From assembly GCA_045600225.1 (NCBI GenBank), contig JAZRXL010000021.1, positions 1 through 64,000 on the forward strand: a DNA stretch of 64,000 bases, in the 5' to 3' direction. Below, piece by piece: positions 44,409 to 52,089 of the stretch; the stretch's first letter is position 1; each line of letters starts with the position of its first letter. Below the pieces are notes generated by a model, which saw only the letters and a program-made list of their open reading frames with translations, had not been told where the DNA came from and did no database searches. Source of the DNA: UBA1181 sp045600225 (GTDB lineage Bacteria; Bacteroidota; Bacteroidia; Bacteroidales; Paludibacteraceae). The position numbers and the translations under genes were made by a program.

Positions 44409-45340
44409 TATTCAGCGTCGCCACTTCCGATCTTGTTTATATCGAAAGGAGTGCTTTGGTATATGAAATAATTCAACCAATTGACAAAGAGTAGGTTGGC
44501 GTGACTTCTCCATCTGACGATAGGGTCTTTTTGAGGATCGTCGTCTTTAAAGTAATTCTTAGGAATGTCAATTTCAAGTCCTTTGTCTTTATCTCTGAAG
44601 TATTCGTCGCGAAGTGTGTTTGGTGCATATTCAGAGTGCCCCATAATAAAAAATTCTCTTCCGTTTCTGGCTTGAACCATATAAACGCCAGCTTCTTCCG
44701 ATTCTGAAATTAGTTTTAAGGAAGGGTTCTTTAGGATATCTTCTTTTCTAACTTCGGTATGGCGGCTGTGGGGAACGAAAAACACATCATCGAAACCTCT
44801 GAATATAGGGTTGGTTGGTTCCAATACTTTATGTTGGAATATGCCAAACATCTTTTTCCCTAATTGGTATTTAGGAATATTGTAGTGGAAATAAAGTCCA
44901 GCTTGTGCAGCCCAGCAAATGTAGATGGTAGACTGGACATGAGTTTTTGACCATTTGAAAATTTCAGTGATTTCATTCCAGTAAGAGACTTCCTCGTATT
45001 CCATATTTTCCAAAGGAGCACCAGTGATAATCATGCCATCATATCTGTTATCCTTTAACATGTCAAAATCCTTGTAGAACATCTTCATGTGCTCAATGGG
45101 AGTGTTCTTTGAAGTGTGATTCTTTATCTTCATGAATTCCAGTTCAATTTGAAGAGGAGAGTTGGATAGAAGACGCACAAGGTCGGTCTCTGTTGTAATC
45201 TTCAAAGGCATTAGGTTGAGAATGATTATTCTCAATGGTCTAATGTCTTGATGAGATGCAGAGTTGCTATCCTTTACGAAGATGTTTTCTTTTTCAAGGG
45301 CTTTAATTGCTGGTAAATCTGTAGGAATATTTAATGGCAT
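44408..45340 (-). CDS. metA: Homoserine O-succinyl/acetyltransferase MetA
   Basis: The 310-aa protein has the MetA signatures: LRIIILNLMPLKITTE near residue 35, the nucleophile Cys in ICWAAQAG (about 143), and the His-Glu pair in MGHSEY (about 236). It activates homoserine for methionine synthesis; whether the acyl donor is succinyl- or acetyl-CoA cannot be decided by eye. It shares an operon with the U32 gene (TAATG overlap). Confidence 0.93.
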   Translation of the reverse strand: MPLNIPTDLPAIKALEKENIFVKDSNSASHQDIRPLRIIILNLMPLKITTETDLVRLLSNSPLQIELEFMKIKNHTSKNTPIEHMKMFYKDFDMLKDNRYDGMIITGAPLENMEYEEVSYWNEITEIFKWSKTHVQSTIYICWAAQAGLYFHYNIPKYQLGKKMFGIFQHKVLEPTNPIFRGFDDVFFVPHSRHTEVRKEDILKNPSLKLISESEEAGVYMVQARNGREFFIMGHSEYAPNTLRDEYFRDKDKGLEIDIPKNYFKDDDPQKDPIVRWRSHANLLFVNWLNYFIYQSTPFDINKIGSGDAE

Positions 45341-45440
45341 CTGTATGATAATTTGAATTTCCAGTGCAAAGATACTCTTTTGTTAGGATTCGACCTTGCT
45401 TTTTGTTGGAAAGTTCTTATCAAAATCTCTGTTTTTTTCT

Positions 45441-45448
45441 TATTTTTG
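45441..45448 (+). promoter_or_regulatory. -7 element of ruvX-def-TPR operon
   Basis: TATTTTTG just before the ruvX ATG at 45457. It rules out an upstream ATG at 45364 as the start. The leader would be nearly absent. Confidence 0.5.
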
Positions 45449-45456
45449 CAGAGTAT

Positions 45457-45885
45457 ATGGGAAGGATATTGTCCATCGATTATGGTCGTAAACGGGTTGG
45501 AATAGCAGTGACAGATCCGTTGCAGATAATTGCCAATGGTTTGACAACCGTTGCAAGTGGTCAGATTTTTCAATTCTTGACAGAATACTTTTCTAAGGAG
45601 AGTGTGGATATGATTGTTGTTGGCTTGCCCAAGACAATGAAGAATGAGGAGTCGGAGTCGATGAAATACATAAAGCCTTTTTTGGCAGGTTTGAAAAAAC
45701 GCTTCCCGACAATTCCCGTGGAGATGCACGATGAGAGGTTCACATCGGTAATTGCGCACAGAGCCATGTTAGAAGGGGGATTGAAGAAAAAGGATCGTCA
45801 AAATAAGGAGTTGGTGGATGAATTGAGTGCCACTATTATTTTGCAGTCTTTTATGGAGTCTCGAAATATTTTAAATTCAAAATAA
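45457..45885 (+). CDS. ruvX: Putative Holliday junction resolvase RuvX (YqgF)
   Basis: The 142-aa RuvC-like protein starts MGRILSIDYGRKRVGIAVTD with the catalytic Asp. VVGLPKTM, DERFTSV and the final Asp in VDELSATIIL complete the motif set. In E. coli YqgF takes part in 16S rRNA end processing. Its stop overlaps the def start (TAATG). Confidence 0.92.
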   Translation: MGRILSIDYGRKRVGIAVTDPLQIIANGLTTVASGQIFQFLTEYFSKESVDMIVVGLPKTMKNEESESMKYIKPFLAGLKKRFPTIPVEMHDERFTSVIAHRAMLEGGLKKKDRQNKELVDELSATIILQSFMESRNILNSK

Positions 45886-46430
45886 TGATTTATCCAATAG
45901 TAGTTTATGGAAATCCTGTTTTAAGACAGGAGACCGTTGAGATAGACAGTTCGTATCCAGAGGTGTCGAAATTGATTGAAGACATGTTTGCCACAATGTA
46001 CAACGCAGATGGTGTTGGTTTGGCTGCTCCTCAAATTGGGTTGTCTATTCGTTTGTTCGTTGTTGATGCAGATGCTCTTGCGGAAGATTATCCGAATTGT
46101 AAAGGTTTTAAGAAAGCATTTATTAACCCTCAAATAGTAGAGGAGAGTGAAGAACTTGAATCATATAACGAGGGGTGCTTGAGTTTGCCGGGCATCAATG
46201 AGTCGGTAAAGCGTCCGGTTAGGATAAAAATCAAATATTTGAACGAGAATTTTGAGCCTTGCGAAGATGTGTATGAGCATTTCCAAGCAAGAGTTGTTCA
46301 ACATGAATACGATCATTTGGAAGGTCATGTGTTTATAGATCATATCTCTCCAATTCGTAGACAAATGAACAAGGGAAAACTTTCAAACATGGTGAAAGGT
46401 AAAGTTCGTTGTCACTATAGAACAAAGTAA
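45885..46430 (+). CDS. def: Peptide deformylase
   Basis: The 181-aa protein has all three deformylase motifs: GVGLAAPQIG (about 44-53), EGCLSLPG with the metal Cys, and QHEYDHLEG with two metal His. It removes the N-formyl group from new proteins. Translation is coupled to ruvX. Confidence 0.97.
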   Translation: MIYPIVVYGNPVLRQETVEIDSSYPEVSKLIEDMFATMYNADGVGLAAPQIGLSIRLFVVDADALAEDYPNCKGFKKAFINPQIVEESEELESYNEGCLSLPGINESVKRPVRIKIKYLNENFEPCEDVYEHFQARVVQHEYDHLEGHVFIDHISPIRRQMNKGKLSNMVKGKVRCHYRTK

Positions 46431-46437
46431 ATAGATT

Positions 46438-46719
46438 ATGACAGAAGAACTTGCTGAGTTGAAGTCGCAGTTGGATCTGATGGATGGCGTCTCGGAATCC
46501 TTAATTGCTAAGTTGGAAAATTATGTGGATTCCTATCCGGACTCAGACGAGGCATATTTCTTGTTGGGAAATGCATATCGTAGGATGGAGAATTGGGAGT
46601 TCGCTTTGAACGCTTACCAGATGGCTATGGATATCAATCCAAATTCTTCGGCAAAGTTGGCTTATGAGGCAATTCAGGAGGTTCTTGCTTTTTACAATAA
46701 GGATATGTTTAACCAATAA
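46438..46719 (+). CDS. Small tetratricopeptide-repeat protein
   Basis: The 93-aa acidic protein has one to two TPR units (DEAYFLLGNAYRRMENWEFALNAY and the following AMDINPNSS, described in parts). It lies 7 bp after def in the same operon. Protein-protein contact is the likely role; the partner is unknown. Confidence 0.78.
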   Translation: MTEELAELKSQLDLMDGVSESLIAKLENYVDSYPDSDEAYFLLGNAYRRMENWEFALNAYQMAMDINPNSSAKLAYEAIQEVLAFYNKDMFNQ

Positions 46720-46737
46720 ATAGTTGTAAAAAATTAG

Positions 46738-46745
46738 TATATTTG
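46738..46745 (+). promoter_or_regulatory. -7 element before the DoxX-family gene
   Basis: TATATTTG 21 bp before the ATG; no -33 element at good spacing. Confidence 0.45.
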
Positions 46746-46766
46746 TATCTCATTAAATAGGTTAGT

Positions 46767-48044
46767 ATGATTAGCGAAAAAACGAAAAAGATTATCGTTG
46801 TTGTAGCCAGAGTGTTTTTAGGGCTTGTTTTTGTGTTTTCTGGTTATGCGAAAGCAGTAGATCCTCTTGGATCAACATATAAAATACAAGATTATTTGTC
46901 TGCAATGGGCTTGGAGAGTTTTGCTCCTATAGCTTTGGTTGCGGGTGTGCTTCTAGCTGCATTTGAATTCTTGTTAGGTGTTTGCCTACTATTGGGTGCT
47001 AATTTGAAGACAACATCCATTCTGACCATTTTGTTGATGGCAGTGATGACTCCATTAACTTTGTGGATAGCATTGTCTGATCCGGTTTCTGATTGCGGAT
47101 GCTTTGGTGATGCATTGGTACTTACGAATTGGCAAACATTTTGGAAAAATATATTGTTCTCTGCATTGGCAGTGCTAATATATTTATGGAAAGAGCATAG
47201 CCCTAAGTTGTTCTCGCAAAGAACCGATTGGATTATTGCTATCTGTGCAGGAGGTTTCTCTATCGCATTGTCTATCTATTGTTATTTCAACCTTCCTATT
47301 ATCGATTTCAGACCATACAAGAATGGAACAAACATTCCAGAGTCAATGATGGTGCCAGAAGGTGCGGAAGAGGATGAATATGAGACTTTGCTTATCTATG
47401 AAAAGGATGGACAACAAAAGGAGTTTACTCTACAAAACTATCCTAAGGATGATTCCACTTGGAAGTTTGTCGATTCTCAAAACAAGTTGATTAAGAAAGG
47501 ATATGAACCTCCTATCCATGATTTTACGATGGAGGATCCTGACAATGGAGATATCACGGAAGATGTGATAAACGATCCTGGATATACATTCTTGTTGGTT
47601 TGCTATCGTGTAGAGAAGGCAATGACCGATAAGAGAACTCAAATCAATGATATCTACAATTTTGCAAAGGAAAATGGTTACGGCTTCTACTGTATGACTG
47701 CAACAGGTATGGAAACAAAAGAGATGCAGGAATATAAGATAGAGATGGGAGGCGTTGAGTATCCATTTGTAAATACGGATGAGATCACATTGAAGACTAT
47801 CGTTCGTTCTAACCCAGGTTTGGTGTTGATAAAGAACGGCGAAGTGATAAATAAGTGGAGTAATAAGAATATGCCAACATTTACAGAACCATTGGAGAAC
47901 TCTCCTCGTGGTTGCGTTCAACAACCAAATGATCGTAGAGTAGTGTTCTTATCTACATTGTTGTTCTTGGGCGTTTTGTTTGGTGTATTTGCTGTAGATA
48001 AGGTAATATCTGCTATTGCGGAAAAATTAAAGAAAAATAAGTAA
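46767..48044 (+). CDS. BT_3928-family DoxX/MauE-like membrane protein
   Basis: The 425-aa protein has four helices of a DoxX/MauE-like domain in its first 140 residues, with DCGCFGD at 109-115 (CxC, possible thiol redox site). A further helix at about 155-175 follows, then an extracytoplasmic domain of about 200 residues resembling a thioredoxin-like module (about 265-370), and a last helix near the C-terminus. This fits the BT_3928 family named in Bacteroides. A role in thiol or electron transfer is inferred. It is followed by tpiA. Confidence 0.82.
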   Translation: MISEKTKKIIVVVARVFLGLVFVFSGYAKAVDPLGSTYKIQDYLSAMGLESFAPIALVAGVLLAAFEFLLGVCLLLGANLKTTSILTILLMAVMTPLTLWIALSDPVSDCGCFGDALVLTNWQTFWKNILFSALAVLIYLWKEHSPKLFSQRTDWIIAICAGGFSIALSIYCYFNLPIIDFRPYKNGTNIPESMMVPEGAEEDEYETLLIYEKDGQQKEFTLQNYPKDDSTWKFVDSQNKLIKKGYEPPIHDFTMEDPDNGDITEDVINDPGYTFLLVCYRVEKAMTDKRTQINDIYNFAKENGYGFYCMTATGMETKEMQEYKIEMGGVEYPFVNTDEITLKTIVRSNPGLVLIKNGEVINKWSNKNMPTFTEPLENSPRGCVQQPNDRRVVFLSTLLFLGVLFGVFAVDKVISAIAEKLKKNK

Positions 48045-48080
48045 TTAATATCATTATAGTTTATTTAAATTTTCAATACA

Positions 48081-48836
48081 ATGAGAAAGAATATTGTAGC
48101 AGGAAACTGGAAAATGAATAAGACTCTTCAAGAGGGTCTTGAGTTGGCAAAGGGCTTGGATGCTGCTTTGAAAGGTAAGAAGTTGAATTGCGATGTTATC
48201 ATCGGAACTCCATTCATCCATTTGGCAAGCGTTGCTTCTTCTATCGATACTAAGACTATTGCTGTTGCAGCTGAGAACTGTGCAGACAAGGAGTCTGGTG
48301 CATATACAGGAGAGGTTTCTGCAGCAATGGTTAAGTCTACAGGTGCAGAGTATGTTATCCTTGGTCACTCAGAGCGTCGTGAGTACTATCATGAAACTCC
48401 AGAAATTTTGAAGGAGAAGGTTCTTTTGGCTTTGAAGAATGGTTTGAAGGTTATCTTCTGTATCGGTGAAAGTTTGGCTGAGCGTGAGGCTAACAAGCAA
48501 AACCAAGTTGTTAAGGCAGAGTTGGAAGGTTCAGTATTCAACTTGTCTGCTGAGGATTTCGCTAAGATCGTTATCGCATATGAGCCAATCTGGGCAATTG
48601 GAACAGGTAAGACTGCTACTTCTGATCAAGCAGAAGAGATCCACGCTTACATTCGTTCATGTGTTGCAGAGAAGTATGGTAAAGAGGTTGCTGATAACAC
48701 TTCTATCCTTTATGGTGGTTCTTGCAAGGCTTCTAATGCTCCTGAATTGTTCGCTAAGCCAGATATCGACGGTGGTCTAATTGGTGGTGCATCTTTGAAG
48801 GTTGAAGATTTCTGCGGAATTATCAACGCATTCTGA
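48081..48836 (+). CDS. tpiA: Triose-phosphate isomerase
   Basis: The 251-aa glycolytic TIM barrel has NWKMN at residues 8-12, the catalytic His in GHSERR, Glu in AYEPIWAIGTG (about 168) and the phosphate loop YGGSC. It interconverts dihydroxyacetone phosphate and glyceraldehyde 3-phosphate. It is the last housekeeping gene before the island; terminator directly after. Confidence 0.98.
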   Translation: MRKNIVAGNWKMNKTLQEGLELAKGLDAALKGKKLNCDVIIGTPFIHLASVASSIDTKTIAVAAENCADKESGAYTGEVSAAMVKSTGAEYVILGHSERREYYHETPEILKEKVLLALKNGLKVIFCIGESLAEREANKQNQVVKAELEGSVFNLSAEDFAKIVIAYEPIWAIGTGKTATSDQAEEIHAYIRSCVAEKYGKEVADNTSILYGGSCKASNAPELFAKPDIDGGLIGGASLKVEDFCGIINAF

Positions 48837-48857
48837 TTATAAATTACCAGAATATAC

Positions 48858-48893
48858 AAAGGGAATGTTCGATAGAATGTTCCCTTTCTTTTT
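48858..48893 (+). terminator. tpiA terminator
   Basis: AAAGGGAA (48858-48865) pairs with TTCCCTTT (48880-48887), with partial inner pairing GTTC/GAAT, followed by T residues. Confidence 0.7.
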
Positions 48894-48906
48894 ATGTAGG
48901 AATTTT

Positions 48907-48975
48907 TTCCTCAATGTTGCCATGTTTGGTATTACTGCAAAGAATGGCGTGATGCAAGTCCTGACAAGAAAGGTG
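48907..48975 (+). pseudogene. Vestige of a KilA-N gene
   Basis: About 65 bp closely match 49849-49917 inside the intact KilA-N gene (encoding NVAMFGITAKEWRDANPDKKG) but with a one-base deletion that breaks the frame. It is joined directly to the 155-bp repeat, so a former copy of the KilA-N/repeat unit decayed here. Confidence 0.75.
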
Positions 48976-48977
48976 AC

Positions 48978-49132
48978 TTATTGTGTTTTATGCGCCCTGA
49001 AAGGGCAATCACAACGTGCCTATAGCCCAACGGCATCGCCTTGGGTAATAATGAATTGGAGGATACATTTCGCCCTGAAGGGGCAAAAGCACGGAATTTA
49101 TAGCATAAATGATTATTGAATAACATTTAATT
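48978..49132 (+). repeat. 155-bp direct repeat, left copy
   Basis: Near-identical to 50550-50704. It contains two small palindromes, GCCCTGAAAGGGC and CGCCCTGAAGGGGC, typical of dispersed REP-like elements. Both copies end in the same ATTGAATAACATTTAATT. Confidence 0.9.
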
Positions 49133-49214
49133 TTCAATTTTATCATTTAAAATATTTCGCTTTTTTTTAGGAATATTTTGCGTAATTATGTTTTTATTAA
49201 TCTAATAAATTCGA

Positions 49215-49222
49215 TATTTTTG
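49215..49222 (+). promoter_or_regulatory. KilA-N gene -7 element
   Basis: TATTTTTG 54 bp before the ATG at 49277; it excludes the upstream start at 49178. Confidence 0.5.
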
Positions 49223-49276
49223 CAAAATCTTATACAAATTAGTAAAACCTTAAAAAAAACTACAAGTTTAAGAATT

Positions 49277-50098
49277 ATGGCAAAGAAAATAACAAACATA
49301 GAGGTCAAGGACACTACCATCCGTACGATGCAGCACGAAGGGATGGATTACGTGTGTATCACAGATATAGCCCGTCAGAAGAATGCAGACGAGCCAAAGG
49401 ATGTTGTAAAAAACTGGATGCGCCTTAAGAATACCATTGAGTACCTTGGTCTTTGGGAGAAGTTGAACAACCCACAATTTAAAGGGGCCGAATTCGACCC
49501 CCTTTTTCTCGAAGCTGGCACAAATGCCTTTACGTTAAGTCCAACAAAGTGGATTGAACTCACGGGGGCTATTGGTATTATCTGTACCACTGGACGCAAT
49601 GGAGGCACTTTTGCACAGAGGGATATTGCTTTCAAATTCGCAAACTGGGTTTCTGTAGAATTTGAGCTCTACCTTATCAAAGAGTTTCAGCGACTAAAAG
49701 AGGAGGAGCAAAAACTTGTCGGTTGGTCGGTTAAGCGCGAACTATCTAAGCTGAACTATCGAATTCATACGGATGCCATAAGGCAGAATATTGTACCAGA
49801 GGAGATCGACGCTTATCATCGTTCGCTCATCTATGCAGAGGAAGCCGATGTCCTTAATGTTGCCATGTTCGGTATTACTGCCAAAGAATGGCGTGATGCA
49901 AATCCTGACAAGAAAGGCAACATACGTGATTATGCTACAATCAACGAGCTCATCTGTCTCTCGAATATGGAGAACCTCAATGCTGTATTCATCAACGATG
50001 GAATACCACAATCCGAACGGCTCATCAAACTCAATCAAATTGCTATCCAGCAGATGAATGTCCTTGAAGAATCAGGAGATCGCAAATACCTGAAATAA
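49277..50098 (+). CDS. KilA-N domain protein
   Basis: The 273-aa protein starts MAKKITNIEVKDTTIRTM. The KilA-N domain spans about residues 1-120 (DYVCITDIARQK, KNWMRLKNTIEYL, GRNGGTFAQRDIAFKFANWVS). The domain is a DNA-binding fold common in phage and viral regulators. The C-terminal half is a conserved helical domain (LNYRIHTDAIRQN, NVAMFGITAKEWRDANP). It lies alone between two 155-bp repeats. Its role is unknown; phage antirepressor-like or defence regulation is possible. Confidence 0.85.
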   Translation: MAKKITNIEVKDTTIRTMQHEGMDYVCITDIARQKNADEPKDVVKNWMRLKNTIEYLGLWEKLNNPQFKGAEFDPLFLEAGTNAFTLSPTKWIELTGAIGIICTTGRNGGTFAQRDIAFKFANWVSVEFELYLIKEFQRLKEEEQKLVGWSVKRELSKLNYRIHTDAIRQNIVPEEIDAYHRSLIYAEEADVLNVAMFGITAKEWRDANPDKKGNIRDYATINELICLSNMENLNAVFINDGIPQSERLIKLNQIAIQQMNVLEESGDRKYLK

Positions 50099-50130
50099 AA
50101 GGATACATCGGCATCAGCGAATCAGCAATC

Positions 50131-50361
50131 CTAACGTCTTCCAGATTGTGTCATCCGTGATTTAGAGGGCATAGTAGGCGCAGTCTCCCACAACACTGTA
50201 TCACTCATATTGGTCTCCACATCTGTTGCCATTACCCTCACCGTCTCAACTGCTGTCGGAGAAACCTGATCCCACTCATTAACGAAAGTCTCGTTTTGTG
50301 CCATTGCCAGGGCTGTAGTAAACACTGTACCAGCCGTTGCTAAAAATTTCATTGTATTCAT
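50131..50361 (-). CDS. Small hypothetical exported protein
   Basis: The 76-aa protein has a good signal peptide (MKFLATAGTVFTTALAMAQ) followed by a short acidic region rich in Thr, Glu and Val. It has its own reverse promoter (50432-50460). It is antisense to nothing and lies between the KilA-N gene and the right 155-bp repeat. Homology is unknown to me. It could also be the signal-peptide remnant of a longer gene. Confidence 0.5.
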   Translation of the reverse strand: MNTMKFLATAGTVFTTALAMAQNETFVNEWDQVSPTAVETVRVMATDVETNMSDTVLWETAPTMPSKSRMTQSGRR

Positions 50362-50431
50362 AATCTAAAAATTTAGTTAATAATTCATTTCAATTTTGTC
50401 GTAGAGAATGTTTATCTCCCTGTTGACGTTG

Positions 50432-50460
50432 CAAAATTAGGGCGAGATCATCGCACCCAA
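50432..50460 (-). promoter_or_regulatory. Promoter of the small exported protein gene
   Basis: On the minus strand TTG and TAATTTTG are separated by 18 bp (CAA 50458-50460, CAAAATTA 50432-50439). Confidence 0.55.
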
Positions 50461-50549
50461 CGTACAATTCGGGAAAGGCTTTGGGACAGGTTGTGAAATT
50501 CACTGTTTGTACGTGGAATTCATAGATTGGACGGTTGTGGGAGGGGAAT

Positions 50550-50704
50550 TTATTGTGTTTTATGTGCCCTGAAAGGGCAATCACAACGTGCCTACAGCCC
50601 GACGGCAACGCCTTGGGTAATAATGAATTGGAGGATACATTTCGCCCTGAAGGGGCAAATGCAGGAATTTCATAGCATAAATGATTATTGAATAACATTT
50701 AATT
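50550..50704 (+). repeat. 155-bp direct repeat, right copy
   Basis: Partner of 48978-49132, period 1,572 bp. It precedes the restriction operon. Confidence 0.9.
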
Positions 50705-50762
50705 CCACATTCCATTATTTGTAACGATTTGTGTTTTTATGGAATCTTTTGTGCCGTTATGG

Positions 50763-50794
50763 TTTGTTTTGCTCCAATAAATTTGATAATTTTA
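50763..50794 (+). promoter_or_regulatory. Candidate promoter of the restriction-modification operon
   Basis: TTTG at 50763-50766, 20 bp, then TAATTTTA (last base off consensus) at 50787-50794, 50 bp before the GTG start. It is the only promoter-like sequence seen for the eight-gene operon. Confidence 0.45.
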
Positions 50795-50844
50795 CAAAAA
50801 TTTATTAAAGTGGGTTTAGTCCACTAAATTAGGCGATTCAGTAG

Positions 50845-52089
50845 GTGTCTGGCAAAAAAGCATATACTACCATCGACCTCTTTGCAGGTTGCGGCGGGTT
50901 GTCTCTCGGTTTATATCAAGCCGGGTGGAAGGGGCTTTTTGCCATTGAAAAAAATGCGTTTGCCTTTGAAACACTGAAGTTTAATTTGATTGACAACAAG
51001 AAACATTTTGACTGGCCTGATTGGTTACCTCAAACAAATCATGACATAAATGAGGTCTTGGAGAAATACCCAGAACAATTAAAATCATTACGAGGTAAGG
51101 TCGATTTAGTAGCAGGTGGTCCTCCGTGCCAAGGGTTTTCAATGGCAGGGAAACGTGTGGAAGATGATGTTCGCAATCAGTTGGTCTTTTCGTATATCAG
51201 GTTTATAAATTTGGTACAGCCCCAAATGATCCTTTTCGAAAATGTAAAAGGGTTTACCTATGCATTCGACAAAGGAAAGAAGAAGGAAGAAAAAGCTGAA
51301 CCATATTCGAAAAAAGTTATCCGAGAATTGGAGAATTTAGGATATAAGGTGAAACCCCATGTGATTGACTTTTCGGAATATGGCGTTCCTCAACGTCGTA
51401 AGCGTTTTATCTTAGTTGGAGTTCGTGGAAATAATAGTGATCCAAATGAATTTGAAGAAATCCTCAAAGAGAATAGAACTGAATTTCTTAAAAAGAAAGG
51501 TCTGAAGCAAACAACGTGTATTAGCGATGCTATATCCGATCTGCTTCGTTCGAATGGAGAAGTTCCATCTCCTGACAGGAAAGGATTCTATTCTGGGAAA
51601 TATGGAGTTGCTAAGCTGACTGCTTACGAAAAGCTAATGCGTGGCGACTACCCTAAAACGCATAAAATAGCGGACAGCCATAGCTTCGCCAAACAAACGC
51701 TAGATAAGCTTGCTTGCTATAGACGATTATTTGCAGAGTGTCCTCTAAGAGGTAAACGAATAGACGGAAAGAACCGTGAGCAGTGGGGAATAAAACAGAG
51801 AGGTATTACAATTTTAGATCCTAATGCCGTTTCGCCCACAATAACAGGACATCCGGATGATTATTTGCACTATAGTGAACCTCGCATTATGACTGTTCGC
51901 GAATGTGCACGCATTCAATCTTTCCCAGATTGGTATGAGATAAAGAAAAAATACACTACAGGAGGCCAAATGCGTAAGTTAGAAGTGCCTCGTTATACCC
52001 AAATTGGCAACGCCATTCCACCATTGTTTGCGGAACAGGCGGGAATAGTATTACTTAATATGTTGCGATATGGAACAGATGCAATTTAA
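50845..52089 (+). CDS. C5-cytosine DNA methyltransferase M1 of an LlaJI-like system
   Basis: The 414-aa protein has the C5-MTase motifs in order: I (DLFAGCGGLSLGL, about 9-21), IV (GGPPCQGFSMAG with the catalytic Cys, about 92-103), VI (FENVKG), VIII (PQRRKRFILVG), a target-recognition region (about 220-320), IX, and X (QIGNAIPP). The start is GTG, since TAG precedes it in frame (50842-50844). First gene of the operon. With a second methyltransferase in the same operon it fits LlaJI systems, in which each enzyme protects one strand of an asymmetric site. The target sequence cannot be read here. Confidence 0.9.
   Translation: MSGKKAYTTIDLFAGCGGLSLGLYQAGWKGLFAIEKNAFAFETLKFNLIDNKKHFDWPDWLPQTNHDINEVLEKYPEQLKSLRGKVDLVAGGPPCQGFSMAGKRVEDDVRNQLVFSYIRFINLVQPQMILFENVKGFTYAFDKGKKKEEKAEPYSKKVIRELENLGYKVKPHVIDFSEYGVPQRRKRFILVGVRGNNSDPNEFEEILKENRTEFLKKKGLKQTTCISDAISDLLRSNGEVPSPDRKGFYSGKYGVAKLTAYEKLMRGDYPKTHKIADSHSFAKQTLDKLACYRRLFAECPLRGKRIDGKNREQWGIKQRGITILDPNAVSPTITGHPDDYLHYSEPRIMTVRECARIQSFPDWYEIKKKYTTGGQMRKLEVPRYTQIGNAIPPLFAEQAGIVLLNMLRYGTDAI

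Noticed and set aside
45331..45759. 142-aa frame antisense to ruvX
   Set aside because: The plus strand has a complete RuvX with its motifs; the antisense frame overlaps metA and has none.
48802..49119. 105-aa frame across the end of tpiA and the left repeat
   Set aside because: It begins inside tpiA, crosses its terminator and joins the KilA-N vestige to repeat sequence by chance.
50390..50698. 102-aa minus-strand frame over the right 155-bp repeat
   Set aside because: It is made of repeat sequence; a shorter equivalent exists over the left repeat, so both are shadows of the repeat.
48978..50704. A CRISPR array, suggested by paired repeats near defence genes
   Set aside because: There are only two copies, 155 bp long, with a 1.4-kb interval; no array of short repeats or cas gene is present.
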